From NCBI RefSeq assembly GCF_001902145.1, contig NZ_MRST01000019.1, positions 1 through 64,000 of the forward strand: a stretch of 64,000 nucleotides of DNA, written 5' to 3'. The translations under genes were made by a program, and so were the position numbers. Below the pieces are notes generated by a model that was given only the letters and a program-made list of their open reading frames with translations, did not search any database and was not told where the DNA came from. Shown here piece by piece: positions 53,546 through 62,481 of the stretch; position 1 is the stretch's first letter, and every line of letters starts with the position of its first letter. Origin of the DNA: Pseudomonas fluorescens. GTDB lineage: Bacteria > Pseudomonadota > Gammaproteobacteria > Pseudomonadales > Pseudomonadaceae.

Positions 53546-54465
53546 ATGCCTGAGATCTATCATTTTTTCCAACAGCTGGTTAATGGCCTGACCATTGGCA
53601 GCACCTATGCCTTGATAGCCATTGGCTACACAATGGTTTACGGCATCATTGGAATGATCAACTTCGCCCATGGCGAGGTGTACATGATTGGTTCCTACGT
53701 GGCCTTTATCGCCCTTGCCGGGCTGGCCATGATGGGGATCCACTCCCTGCCGCTATTGATGACCGCTGCGTTCCTGGCGTCGATCATCGTAACCAGTGCC
53801 TATGGCTACAGCATCGAGCGGGTTGCCTACCGTCCCCTGCGGGGCAGCAACCGTTTGATCCCGCTGATTTCTGCCATCGGCATGTCGATTTTCCTGCAGA
53901 ACACCGTATTGCTGTCCCAGGACTCCAAGGACAAGTCCATTCCCAATCTGATCCCGGGGAGCATCTCCTTCGGCCCGGGTGGCGCACAAGAAGTGCTGAT
54001 TTCGTACATGCAGATTCTGGTTTTCGTGGTCACCCTGGTGGCCATGCTGGGCCTGACGCTGTTCATCTCCCGCTCCCGTCTGGGGCGCGCCTGCCGGGCC
54101 TGCGCCGAAGACATCAAGATGGCCAACCTGCTGGGCATCAACACCAACAACATCATCGCCCTGACCTTCGTCATTGGTGCTGCGCTGGCGGCCGTGGCGG
54201 CCGTGTTGCTGAGCATGCAATACGGCGTGATCAACCCCAACGCCGGTTTCCTGGTGGGCCTCAAGGCCTTTACCGCAGCGGTATTGGGCGGCATCGGCAG
54301 CATTCCGGGCGCCATGCTCGGCGGGCTGGTGCTGGGTGTGGCCGAAGCCTTTGGCGCCGATATCTTCGGTGACCAGTACAAGGACGTCGTCGCGTTCGGC
54401 CTGTTGGTTCTGGTGTTGTTGTTCCGTCCGACCGGCATCCTGGGCCGTCCGGAGGTTGAGAAAGT

Positions 54466-54469
<4 letters not shown>
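53546..54469 (+). CDS. braD: Branched-chain amino acid ABC permease (LivH type)
   Basis: A 307-aa inner-membrane permease. [41 protein letters not shown] at the N-terminus (read in parts) and [27 protein letters not shown] near the end are LivH signatures. It forms the channel together with BraE. The start of braE overlaps its stop (ATGAG). Confidence 0.94.
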
Positions 54470-55715
<1,246 letters not shown>

Positions 55716-55719
<4 letters not shown>

Positions 55720-56483
55720 GCCGCGAGATCCTGAAAGTCGAAAACCTGAGCATGCGCTTCGGCGGTTTGCTGGCGGTCAATGGGGTGGCCCTGACCGTCA
55801 AAGAGAAACAAGTGGTAGCGCTGATCGGCCCCAACGGCGCCGGCAAGACCACGGTGTTCAACTGCCTCACCGGCTTCTACAAGCCGAGCGGCGGCAGCAT
55901 CCTGCTGGACGGCCAACCCATACAGGGCCTGGCCGGCCACGAAATCGCCCGCAAAGGCGTGGTGCGTACCTTCCAGAACGTGCGGTTGTTCAAGGACATG
56001 ACGGCGGTCGAGAACCTGTTGATCGCCCAGCACCGTCACCTGAACACCAACTTCTTCGCCGGCCTGTTCAAGACCCCGGCGTTCCGCAAGAGCGAACGCG
56101 AGGCCATGGAATACGCGGCGTACTGGCTGGACAAGGTCAACCTGACCGAGTTCGCCAACCGCCCCGCCGGTACCCTCGCCTACGGCCAGCAACGTCGCCT
56201 GGAAATCGCCCGTTGCATGATGACCCGCCCGCGCATCCTGATGCTCGACGAACCTGCCGCGGGCCTGAACCCCAAGGAAACCGAAGACCTCAAGGCGCTG
56301 ATCAGTGTGCTGCGTGAGGAAAACAACGCCACGGTGCTGTTGATCGAACACGACATGAAACTGGTCATGAGCATCTCCGACCATATCGTGGTGATCAACC
56401 AGGGCACGCCGCTGGCCAACGGGACGCCGGAGCAGATCCGCGACAATCCTGAAGTGATCAAAGCCTACTTGGGGGAAGCGTAA
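55716..56483 (+). CDS. braF: Branched-chain amino acid ABC ATPase (LivG type)
   Basis: A 255-aa ABC ATPase: Walker [10 protein letters not shown], signature [13 protein letters not shown], Walker [14 protein letters not shown] and the switch His in [13 protein letters not shown]. The [15 protein letters not shown]-terminus is typical of LivG. It hydrolyses ATP to power uptake with BraG. It overlaps braE by 4 bp and is followed 1 bp later by braG. Confidence 0.95.
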
Positions 56484-56484
56484 A

Positions 56485-57186
56485 ATGCTGCAATTCGAAA
56501 ACGTTTCCACTTTCTACGGCAAGATCCAGGCCCTGCACAGCGTCAATGTGGAAGTGCGTCAGGGTGAGATTGTCACCCTGATCGGCGCCAACGGTGCCGG
56601 CAAATCGACCTTGCTGATGACCTTGTGCGGTTCGCCGCAAGCCTACAGTGGCAGCATCCGCTACATGGGTGAAGAACTGGTGGGCAAGCACTCCGCCGAG
56701 ATCATGCGCAAGAGCATTGCGGTGGTGCCGGAAGGCCGTCGGGTGTTTTCGCGCCTGACCGTGGAAGAGAACCTGGCCATGGGTGGGTTCTTTACCGACA
56801 AAGGCGATTACCAGGAGCAGATGGACAAGGTGCTGCACCTGTTCCCCCGCCTCAAGGAACGCTTCAGCCAGCGTGGCGGCACCATGTCCGGCGGCGAGCA
56901 GCAAATGCTCGCCATCGGCCGGGCGCTGATGAGCAAGCCCAAGCTGTTGCTCCTGGACGAGCCTTCCCTGGGCCTGGCACCGATCATCATCCAGCAGATC
57001 TTCGACATCATCGAACAGCTGCGCAAGGACGGTGTGACGGTGTTTTTGGTGGAGCAGAACGCCAACCAGGCGCTGAAAATCGCTGACCGTGCCTATGTGC
57101 TGGAAAACGGTCGGGTGGTGATGCAAGGCACTGGCGAGCAACTGCTGACGGATCCGAAGGTGCGGGAGGCGTACCTCGGCGGCTAA
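56485..57186 (+). CDS. braG: Branched-chain amino acid ABC ATPase (LivF type)
   Basis: A 233-aa ABC ATPase with Walker A GANGAGKST, signature MSGGEQQMLAIGRAL, Walker B LLLLDEPSLGLAP and switch region FLVEQNANQALKIAD. VSTFYGKIQALHSVNVEVRQGEI is the normal LivF start. It is the last gene of braCDEFG; a REPIN follows 31 bp after the stop and may end the transcript. Confidence 0.95.
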   Translation: MLQFENVSTFYGKIQALHSVNVEVRQGEIVTLIGANGAGKSTLLMTLCGSPQAYSGSIRYMGEELVGKHSAEIMRKSIAVVPEGRRVFSRLTVEENLAMGGFFTDKGDYQEQMDKVLHLFPRLKERFSQRGGTMSGGEQQMLAIGRALMSKPKLLLLDEPSLGLAPIIIQQIFDIIEQLRKDGVTVFLVEQNANQALKIADRAYVLENGRVVMQGTGEQLLTDPKVREAYLGG

Positions 57187-57217
57187 ACGAAGGCTGCTAT
57201 AGGAACCGGATCAAAAA

Positions 57218-57306
57218 TGTGGGAGCGGGCTTGCTCGCGAATGCGGTGAATCAGCCAGGAAACTGTTGGCTGACACGCTGCATTCGCGAGCAAGCCCGCT
57301 CCCACA
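57218..57306. repeat. REPIN, GTGGGAGCGGGCTTGCTCGCGAA family
   Basis: A third REP type: TGTGGGAGCGGGCTTGCTCG and its inverted copy, with an inner palindrome (CCAGGAAACTGTTGGCTGAC). The only copy of this type in the window. Confidence 0.93.
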
Positions 57307-57433
57307 TTTGTTTGGTGTGAACCGCAATATTTAGTTTATTTTCGAAGTTTGTGTAACGCAATTCGTCGAGCCCTCTCTAGTGGTGCATGCAGGCAATCAA
57401 GCCTGCGCATTCAACCACTGCTGGAGACACACC

Positions 57434-57730
57434 ATGACCACCAAACTGTCCGCTGCCACCCTCGTTCTGGCCCTTGGTTCTGCCCTGAGCCTGTCCGCCC
57501 TGACCACCACCGCCCACGCGGCCGATGACATGCAGAAATGCTTCGGCGTGGCTGAAGCCGGCAAGAATGACTGCGCCGCGGGCGCCGGTACTTCCTGCGC
57601 CGGCACCTCCAAAACCAAAGACCAGGCCAATGCCTGGAAGCTGGTCCCCGCCGGCACTTGCACCAAGACCCCAAGCACCACCTCGCCGACAGGTTTTGGC
57701 CAGGAAGCGGCTTTCACCGCCAAATCCTGA
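57434..57730 (+). CDS. bufA1: Bufferin-type RiPP precursor (DUF2282)
   Basis: A 98-aa exported precursor. The signal peptide [20 protein letters not shown] continues to about Ala30 (AHAA). The core has four cysteines: Cys36 (MQKCFGV), Cys47 (GKNDCAAG), Cys55 (GTSCAGTSK) and Cys76 (AGTCTK), the DUF2282 pattern. Proteins of this family were recently shown to be bufferins, peptides whose cysteines are oxidised by a partner MNIO enzyme so that they bind copper. The ATG at 57434 follows CTGGAGACACACC. It is first in a four-gene operon with the maturation genes. Confidence 0.87.
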   Translation: MTTKLSAATLVLALGSALSLSALTTTAHAADDMQKCFGVAEAGKNDCAAGAGTSCAGTSKTKDQANAWKLVPAGTCTKTPSTTSPTGFGQEAAFTAKS

Positions 57731-57752
57731 ACCCCACGCAGCCTGAGTACTG

Positions 57753-58631
57753 ATGATGACGCTTACAGCCCAACACGCGGTCTCACCGGCTCAGGTGCCC
57801 GGCCTTCCCTATCGGGCCGGGCTGGGGCTCAAGACCGAGCACTTCACCGAGGTGCTCGAGACCCGCCCCGACATCGGTTTTTTCGAAGTACACGCCGAAA
57901 ACTACATGGTGGCCGGCGGCCCGTTTCATCACTACCTGGGATTGATTCGTGCGCAGTACCCCCTGTCACTGCACGGCGTCGGCCTGTCGATCGGCGGAGA
58001 AGGCCCCTTGGACCGCGAGCACCTGGCACGCCTGGCCACACTGATCGAACGCTATCAACCCCAATCTTTCTCCGAACACCTGGCCTGGTCCAGCCACGGC
58101 CCGGTGTTTCTCAACGACCTGCTGCCCCTGGCCTACGACGCCTGCACCCTGGAGCGGGTATGCGAACACGTGGACCAGGTACAGAGCACGCTCAAGCGGC
58201 CGATGCTGCTGGAAAACCCCTCCACTTATCTGCAGTTTCAGCGCTCTACCCTGGACGAAACCGACTTCATCAGCCAGATCATCCGCCGTACCGGTTGCGG
58301 CCTGCTACTCGACGTCAACAACGTCTACGTGTCCTGCATCAATCACCAGCGCGACCCGCTGGCCTACATCGATGCCTTGCCGTTGCACGCAGTGGGTGAG
58401 ATTCATCTGGCCGGTTTTGCCGAGGACACCGACAGCCTGGGCGACCGCCTGCTGATCGACGACCACGGCGCGCCGATCGATAACGCCGTGTGGCAGCTGT
58501 ACGCACAGGTACTGGCGCGAACCGGAGCGGTGGCGACGCTGATCGAGCGGGATAACCAGGTGCCTGCGCTCGGCGTGTTGCAAGCAGAGGCCCGGCAGGC
58601 CGAATGGTATTTGTCGCAGGTGGCCCGATGA
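57753..58631 (+). CDS. bufB1: MNIO/DUF692 multinuclear iron oxygenase (bufferin maturase)
   Basis: A 292-aa enzyme of the DUF692 family, a TIM barrel with two or three irons that oxidises cysteines of the precursor into ring heterocycles. Candidate metal and active-site residues are visible: His47 (EVHAEN), His74 (LHGVGLS), Glu108 (SEHLAW), Glu154-Asn155 (LENPSTY), Asp187/Asn189 ([10 protein letters not shown]), His218 (EIHLAGF), Asp237-His238 (IDDHG) and Glu265 (LIERDN). [13 protein letters not shown] is the usual N-terminus. It lies 22 bp after the precursor gene. Confidence 0.92.
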   Translation: MMTLTAQHAVSPAQVPGLPYRAGLGLKTEHFTEVLETRPDIGFFEVHAENYMVAGGPFHHYLGLIRAQYPLSLHGVGLSIGGEGPLDREHLARLATLIERYQPQSFSEHLAWSSHGPVFLNDLLPLAYDACTLERVCEHVDQVQSTLKRPMLLENPSTYLQFQRSTLDETDFISQIIRRTGCGLLLDVNNVYVSCINHQRDPLAYIDALPLHAVGEIHLAGFAEDTDSLGDRLLIDDHGAPIDNAVWQLYAQVLARTGAVATLIERDNQVPALGVLQAEARQAEWYLSQVAR

Positions 58632-59404
58632 GTATTCAGCAAACATTCGCCGAGGCTCTACTGGCCCCGCAAGCAACCTGCCCCGAGGGCGTGTTCAGCA
58701 GCAACGGTGCCGAGCCGGCGAGCCGCTTTGCGGTGTATCGAAACAATGTCCATAGCGCTTTGATCAATGCTTTGGCAGCCGCCTACCCGGTGGCGCGGCA
58801 ATTGGTCGGTGATGAGTTTTTCCGCGCCATGGCCGGCCTGTATGCCCAGGCTCACCCGCCCACTAGCCCGTTGATCAGTGAGTACGGCAGCACGTTCTCT
58901 GACTTTATCCAGGGTTTCGAACCGGCATCGAGCGTGCCCTACCTGGCCGACGTCGCCCGGCTGGAACGCTTGAGGGTTCGCGCTTATCACGCGGCGGATT
59001 GCCAGGTTCTGAATCAGCACTGCGTACTTGAGCAACTGCAAGGCTGCGCGCAACTGGGGCAACTGCGTGTACGACTGCATCCGTCACTTGCCACGCTGGA
59101 ATCTTCCTACGCGGTGGTATCGGTTTGGGCGGCGCACCAGGCCGACGGGACCATCGCCAGCTTGAACCCCTGGTATGCCCAAGGCGGGCTGGTCTTGCGC
59201 CAAGGGTTGGCGGTCAAGGTATTCGCCATCGACAGCGGGTCTGTGACCTTTATCAACCGACTCATCCAAGGCGCCGGGCTGGAAATGGCCATCGCTGACG
59301 CCCTGCAGGCCTGCGACGAATTCGATTTGCACCAATGTCTCACGCTGTTGATCAGCCACGACGCCATCACCCATTTGCATCTGCAACCAGAGGTATTGCC
59401 ATGA
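58628..59404 (+). CDS. bufC1: DUF2063 bufferin maturation partner
   Basis: A 258-aa protein with the DUF2063 N-terminal domain: [40 protein letters not shown] and the [20 protein letters not shown] segment (both read in parts). Members bind the precursor leader and deliver it to the MNIO enzyme. The ATG at 58628 overlaps the bufB1 stop (ATGA), and its own stop overlaps the next start, so the operon is tightly coupled. Confidence 0.9.
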   Translation: MSIQQTFAEALLAPQATCPEGVFSSNGAEPASRFAVYRNNVHSALINALAAAYPVARQLVGDEFFRAMAGLYAQAHPPTSPLISEYGSTFSDFIQGFEPASSVPYLADVARLERLRVRAYHAADCQVLNQHCVLEQLQGCAQLGQLRVRLHPSLATLESSYAVVSVWAAHQADGTIASLNPWYAQGGLVLRQGLAVKVFAIDSGSVTFINRLIQGAGLEMAIADALQACDEFDLHQCLTLLISHDAITHLHLQPEVLP

Positions 59405-59886
59405 ACATTCCCGCTCCCTGCCTGGTAAAGCGAACCGTCGCACTGTTTGAAAAAATCCCCTACAGCCTGATCGCCTTTATCGCGCGCTTCTCCATTGCGG
59501 CGGTGTTCTGGAAGTCTGGCCAGACCAAGGTCGAAGGCTTTGCCATTGACCTGATCAGCGGCACCTTCCAATGGGGTGAGCCCAAACTTGCCGCCTCGAC
59601 ACTCTTTTTGTTTCGCAGCGAATACCAATTGCCTCTGCTGTCGCCGCAGGTGGCCGCGCACCTGGCAACCTTTGCCGAGCACTTTTTCCCGGTATTGATT
59701 CTGCTGGGGTTCGCCACGCGCTTCTCGGCCCTGGCCTTGATCGGCATGACCTTGACCATCCAGCTGTTCGTCTACCCTGACGCCTATCCCACTCACGGCA
59801 CCTGGCTTGCGCTGTTATTGCTGTTGCTTGCCAAAGGCCCAGGCTGCCTGTCCATCGACCACCTGATTGCCCGTCGCTATCGCTGA
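59401..59886 (+). CDS. DoxX family membrane protein of the bufferin operon
   Basis: A 161-aa, four-helix DoxX protein (SLIAFIARFSIAAVFWKSGQTKVEGF, FAEHFFPVLILLGFATRFSAL, LALLLLLLAKGPGCLSIDHL). DoxX proteins are regular last members of bufferin operons; they may supply electrons or keep the environment for the maturation, but the role is not proven. The ATG overlaps the bufC1 stop by 4 bp. Its end overlaps the convergent LysR gene by 10 bp. Confidence 0.88.
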   Translation: MNIPAPCLVKRTVALFEKIPYSLIAFIARFSIAAVFWKSGQTKVEGFAIDLISGTFQWGEPKLAASTLFLFRSEYQLPLLSPQVAAHLATFAEHFFPVLILLGFATRFSALALIGMTLTIQLFVYPDAYPTHGTWLALLLLLLAKGPGCLSIDHLIARRYR

Positions 59887-60791
59887 AGCCGATCCAGCGC
59901 TTCGCCGCTGCGCTTGAACCAGTCCACCAGGTAGTCGGCCAACACCTGGGTACGCCGTGGCAAGCCGCCCTGATAGGGATGCACCAGGTACATCGGCATG
60001 CTGCGTGTCTGATAGTCGCGCAGCAGCCAGCGCAATCGGCCGTCAGCCAGCTCCGTGGGTAGAACGTAGGACGGCAGGCGGGCAATACCGGCGCCGACCA
60101 ACGCGGCTTTTTTCAGCAGGTTGTAGTGGTTGGAGGCGAAGGTGCCGCTCACCTTCACCCGCAGCAATTCGTGTTGCTGGTGGTACAACCATTCCTCGCG
60201 GCCACTGTAATGACTGTTGAGCAAACAGCTGTGCGCCGCCAGGTCCGCCGGGGTCTGCGGCTCGCCATGCTGTTCCAGATAAGCCGGGCTGGCGCAGGTC
60301 ATCTCATGCCAGGCCAGCAAAGGTTTAGCCACCAAGCGTTCATGTTCGATGGCGCCCGAACGTACCCCCAAGTCAAAGCCATCCCGTGCCAAGTCTCGGT
60401 AGCTGTTATTGAGCTCCAGCTCGATTTGCACCTGCGGGTATTGCTTGGAGAACTCCAGCAGCAAGCCATCGAAGAAGGTTTCACCCAACGACACTGGAAC
60501 GGTCATACGCACAGGGCCAGCCAAATCATCTTTGAGCCGCGCCAATGCCTGGCGAGCGCGTTCCACCTGCACCACCAATGCTTGTGCCTGGGGCAGCAAC
60601 GCCGCGCCGGCAGCGGTAAGGCTCAGCTTGCGCGTGGTGCGGTGCAGCAAAACCACGGCAAACTGCGCTTCCAACTGGCTGATGCGCTTGGACAACTGCC
60701 CTTTGCTGCAGCCCAATTGTGCGGCCGCCACGGTGAAACTGCCGGCTTCGATCAGCACGGCGAACGCCGCCAGGTCATCCATTTCGCTCAT
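59877..60791 (-). CDS. LysR family transcriptional regulator
   Basis: A 304-aa LysR regulator, with the HTH in MDDLAAFAVLIEAGSFTVAA and LGCSKGQLSKRISQLEAQF (N-terminal 60 residues) and the effector-binding domain after VRMTVPVSLGETFFDGLL. The PYQGGLPRRTQVLADYLVDWF end is typical of the AaeR/DsdC-like group acting on neighbouring oxidoreductases. The ATG at 60791 is taken; one eight codons upstream is also possible. It is divergent from the short SDR gene, its likely target. Confidence 0.88.
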   Translation of the reverse strand: MSEMDDLAAFAVLIEAGSFTVAAAQLGCSKGQLSKRISQLEAQFAVVLLHRTTRKLSLTAAGAALLPQAQALVVQVERARQALARLKDDLAGPVRMTVPVSLGETFFDGLLLEFSKQYPQVQIELELNNSYRDLARDGFDLGVRSGAIEHERLVAKPLLAWHEMTCASPAYLEQHGEPQTPADLAAHSCLLNSHYSGREEWLYHQQHELLRVKVSGTFASNHYNLLKKAALVGAGIARLPSYVLPTELADGRLRWLLRDYQTRSMPMYLVHPYQGGLPRRTQVLADYLVDWFKRSGEALDRLQR

Positions 60792-60881
60792 GGACTGTTT
60801 CCATTTGAAAACCAAAGGTTGCCTATTAGCACGTTTATCCGGCTAAAAAGCCACACTAAACTGAATGCGAACCCATACCAC

Positions 60882-60981
60882 TGTAGGAGCGAGCTTGCTC
60901 GCGAAGAACGTCAACGATAACGCGGGCTACCCGAAGAAACGCGGCGTCTGTGAGTTTTTCGCGAGCAAGCTCGCTCCTACA
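60882..60981. repeat. REPIN, GTAGGAGCGAGCTTGCTCGCGAA family (copy G, inverted spacer)
   Basis: Both REP ends are present, but the spacer runs in the opposite direction to copies A and C to F: CGTCAACGATAACGCGGGCT then AACGCGGCGTCTGTGAGTTT. It occupies most of the promoter region between the LysR and SDR genes, ending 26 bp before the SDR start. Confidence 0.93.
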
Positions 60982-61007
60982 GGTCGTTAACCCAGAGGAA
61001 CAGAACG

Positions 61008-61607
61008 ATGAAAATCCTATTGATCGGTGCCAGCGGCACCATCGGTTCAGCGGTCAAAGCGGAACTGGCCCAACGCCACGAAGTGATCAGCATCGGCCGC
61101 ACCAGCGGCGACTTTCAGGTGGATATCAGCGATAGCGCCTCGATCCGTAAGCTGTTCGAGCAGACCGGTAAGTTCGACGCCCTGATCTGCGCGGCAGGCA
61201 GCGTCAACTTCGTGCCCCTGGGAGACATGAACGACAGCGATTTCGAATTGGGCCTGCGTGACAAGCTGATGGGCCAGGTCAACCTGCTGTTGATCGGCCG
61301 TGAGTACGCCAACGATGGCGCTTCATTCACTTTCACCAGCGGCATCCTGAACCGTGATCCGATCCGCACCGGCGCTTGCGCGGCGTTGGTCAACGGTGCT
61401 CTGGACGCCTTCGTCAAAGCGGCGGCCATTGAATTGCCACGCGGCCTGCGTATCAACTCGGTCAGCCCGACTGTGCTGCTGGAAGCCATGGGCAGCTATG
61501 CCCCTTATTTCCGTGGCTACAAACCTGCCCCCGCCGCCGATGTGGCGCTGGCTTACGCAAAAAGCGTCGAGGGCCTACAAACTGGTCAGACTTTTATCGT
61601 GGGGTGA
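61008..61607 (+). CDS. Short atypical SDR-family protein
   Basis: A 199-aa Rossmann protein beginning MKILLIGASGTIGSAVKAEL (dinucleotide-binding GASGTIG), with CAAGSVNFVPLGDM and RINSVSPTV. The catalytic Ser of TFTSGIL is present, but the Tyr-x3-Lys pair of classical SDRs is missing; the region reads RTGACAALVNGALDAFV. This is a known shortened SDR type in Pseudomonas and may be a non-standard reductase. It is divergent from a LysR gene. AGAGGAAC serves as ribosome site. Confidence 0.85.
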   Translation: MKILLIGASGTIGSAVKAELAQRHEVISIGRTSGDFQVDISDSASIRKLFEQTGKFDALICAAGSVNFVPLGDMNDSDFELGLRDKLMGQVNLLLIGREYANDGASFTFTSGILNRDPIRTGACAALVNGALDAFVKAAAIELPRGLRINSVSPTVLLEAMGSYAPYFRGYKPAPAADVALAYAKSVEGLQTGQTFIVG

Positions 61608-61703
61608 GGGTGAGTGCTGTAAGAAACGCCTGAAGCTGGCAAGCGGGCTTGTGATGCACGGCCAGCCTGCGTAACGTGGCGGCACTTGCCTGGAGACCCG
61701 ATA

Positions 61704-62375
61704 ATGCGCGCCGCCCGTACCCTCGTCCTGTTTGCCTTGCTTCCTGTATTCGCCGCCTGCCAGTTGTTCGAAAGCGAGCCGGCCAAGCCATCGACTGTCG
61801 GGCTGACCCGTATGCAGGGTGAGTTGACCGCGGTGGACGGCAAACTGCTGTTCCAGCCCTGCGGCGACCAGCGTAGCTACGTGGTCAACGACACCGGCGG
61901 CACCAGCGTCCTGCAGGAAGCCGCCTCGCTGGCCGGCCAGCAGGGCATGCTGTTTGCCGACCTGCGTGGCAAGTTTTCCGGGGTCGCCAGCGGCACCCAG
62001 GGTTCAGTAGACCTGCAACAGCTGTATCGCGTCGAACGCTCGACCTCAGCGTGCTCCGACCCGGACTTCAAGCGCATGATCCTGCGGGCCAACGGCCATA
62101 AACCCGCCTGGGCAATGAATGTCACGGCCAAGGGCATGGTACTGGAACGCGAAGGCCAGCCACCTTTGGCAGTGCCGTACGTCGAGGAACAACTGGGCGA
62201 CGGCCGCTTCAACCTGATGACCGAAGCCAATAACCAGCACATCGAACTGTGGGTGGCGCCCCAGCGCTGCGTCGACAGTGTGAGCGGCAGCCTGCAACAC
62301 ATGAGCGCCGAGTTGCGTGTGAACGGCCAGGTGCAGCGTGGTTGCGCAGCATTCGGCGGCTCGCGGGACGACTGA
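61704..62375 (+). CDS. Predicted lipoprotein, unknown function
   Basis: A 223-aa exported protein. The start ATG at 61704 (after TGGAGACCCGATA) gives a signal with a lipobox-like FAAC at residue 19 (LLPVFAACQLFESE). Inside are two half-similar domains around GELTAVDGKLLFQPCGDQRSY and MNVTAKGMVLEREGQPPLAV, with paired cysteines (CGDQRS, SACSDPDF, QRCVDS, RGCAAF). It resembles membrane-associated envelope proteins of the COG3650 kind, but no function is known. Confidence 0.7.
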   Translation: MRAARTLVLFALLPVFAACQLFESEPAKPSTVGLTRMQGELTAVDGKLLFQPCGDQRSYVVNDTGGTSVLQEAASLAGQQGMLFADLRGKFSGVASGTQGSVDLQQLYRVERSTSACSDPDFKRMILRANGHKPAWAMNVTAKGMVLEREGQPPLAVPYVEEQLGDGRFNLMTEANNQHIELWVAPQRCVDSVSGSLQHMSAELRVNGQVQRGCAAFGGSRDD

Positions 62376-62397
62376 TTAGGCCCTGTGCTGTTTTAAC

Positions 62398-62428
62398 CTG
62401 ACGGAAACTTGCCATTGGGGCTTATAAT
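62398..62428 (+). promoter_or_regulatory. Putative sigma-70 promoter of the FAD oxidoreductase gene
   Basis: -10 TATAAT at 62423-62428 with CTGACG at 62398-62403 as a poor -35; the 19-bp spacing is long. Confidence 0.4.
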
Positions 62429-62481
62429 CGCCGGTTTGCAAAACAGCCGGCCTCCTTGCCCGCCGCCTACCGGATCCTGTC

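Noticed and set aside
57308..57433. ECF sigma-type promoter for the bufferin operon (GTGAACC or GTAACG with a downstream CGAA/CGTC)
   Set aside because: Spacing between candidate -35 and -10 elements does not fit (about 19 bp or no CGAA), so I do not claim it.
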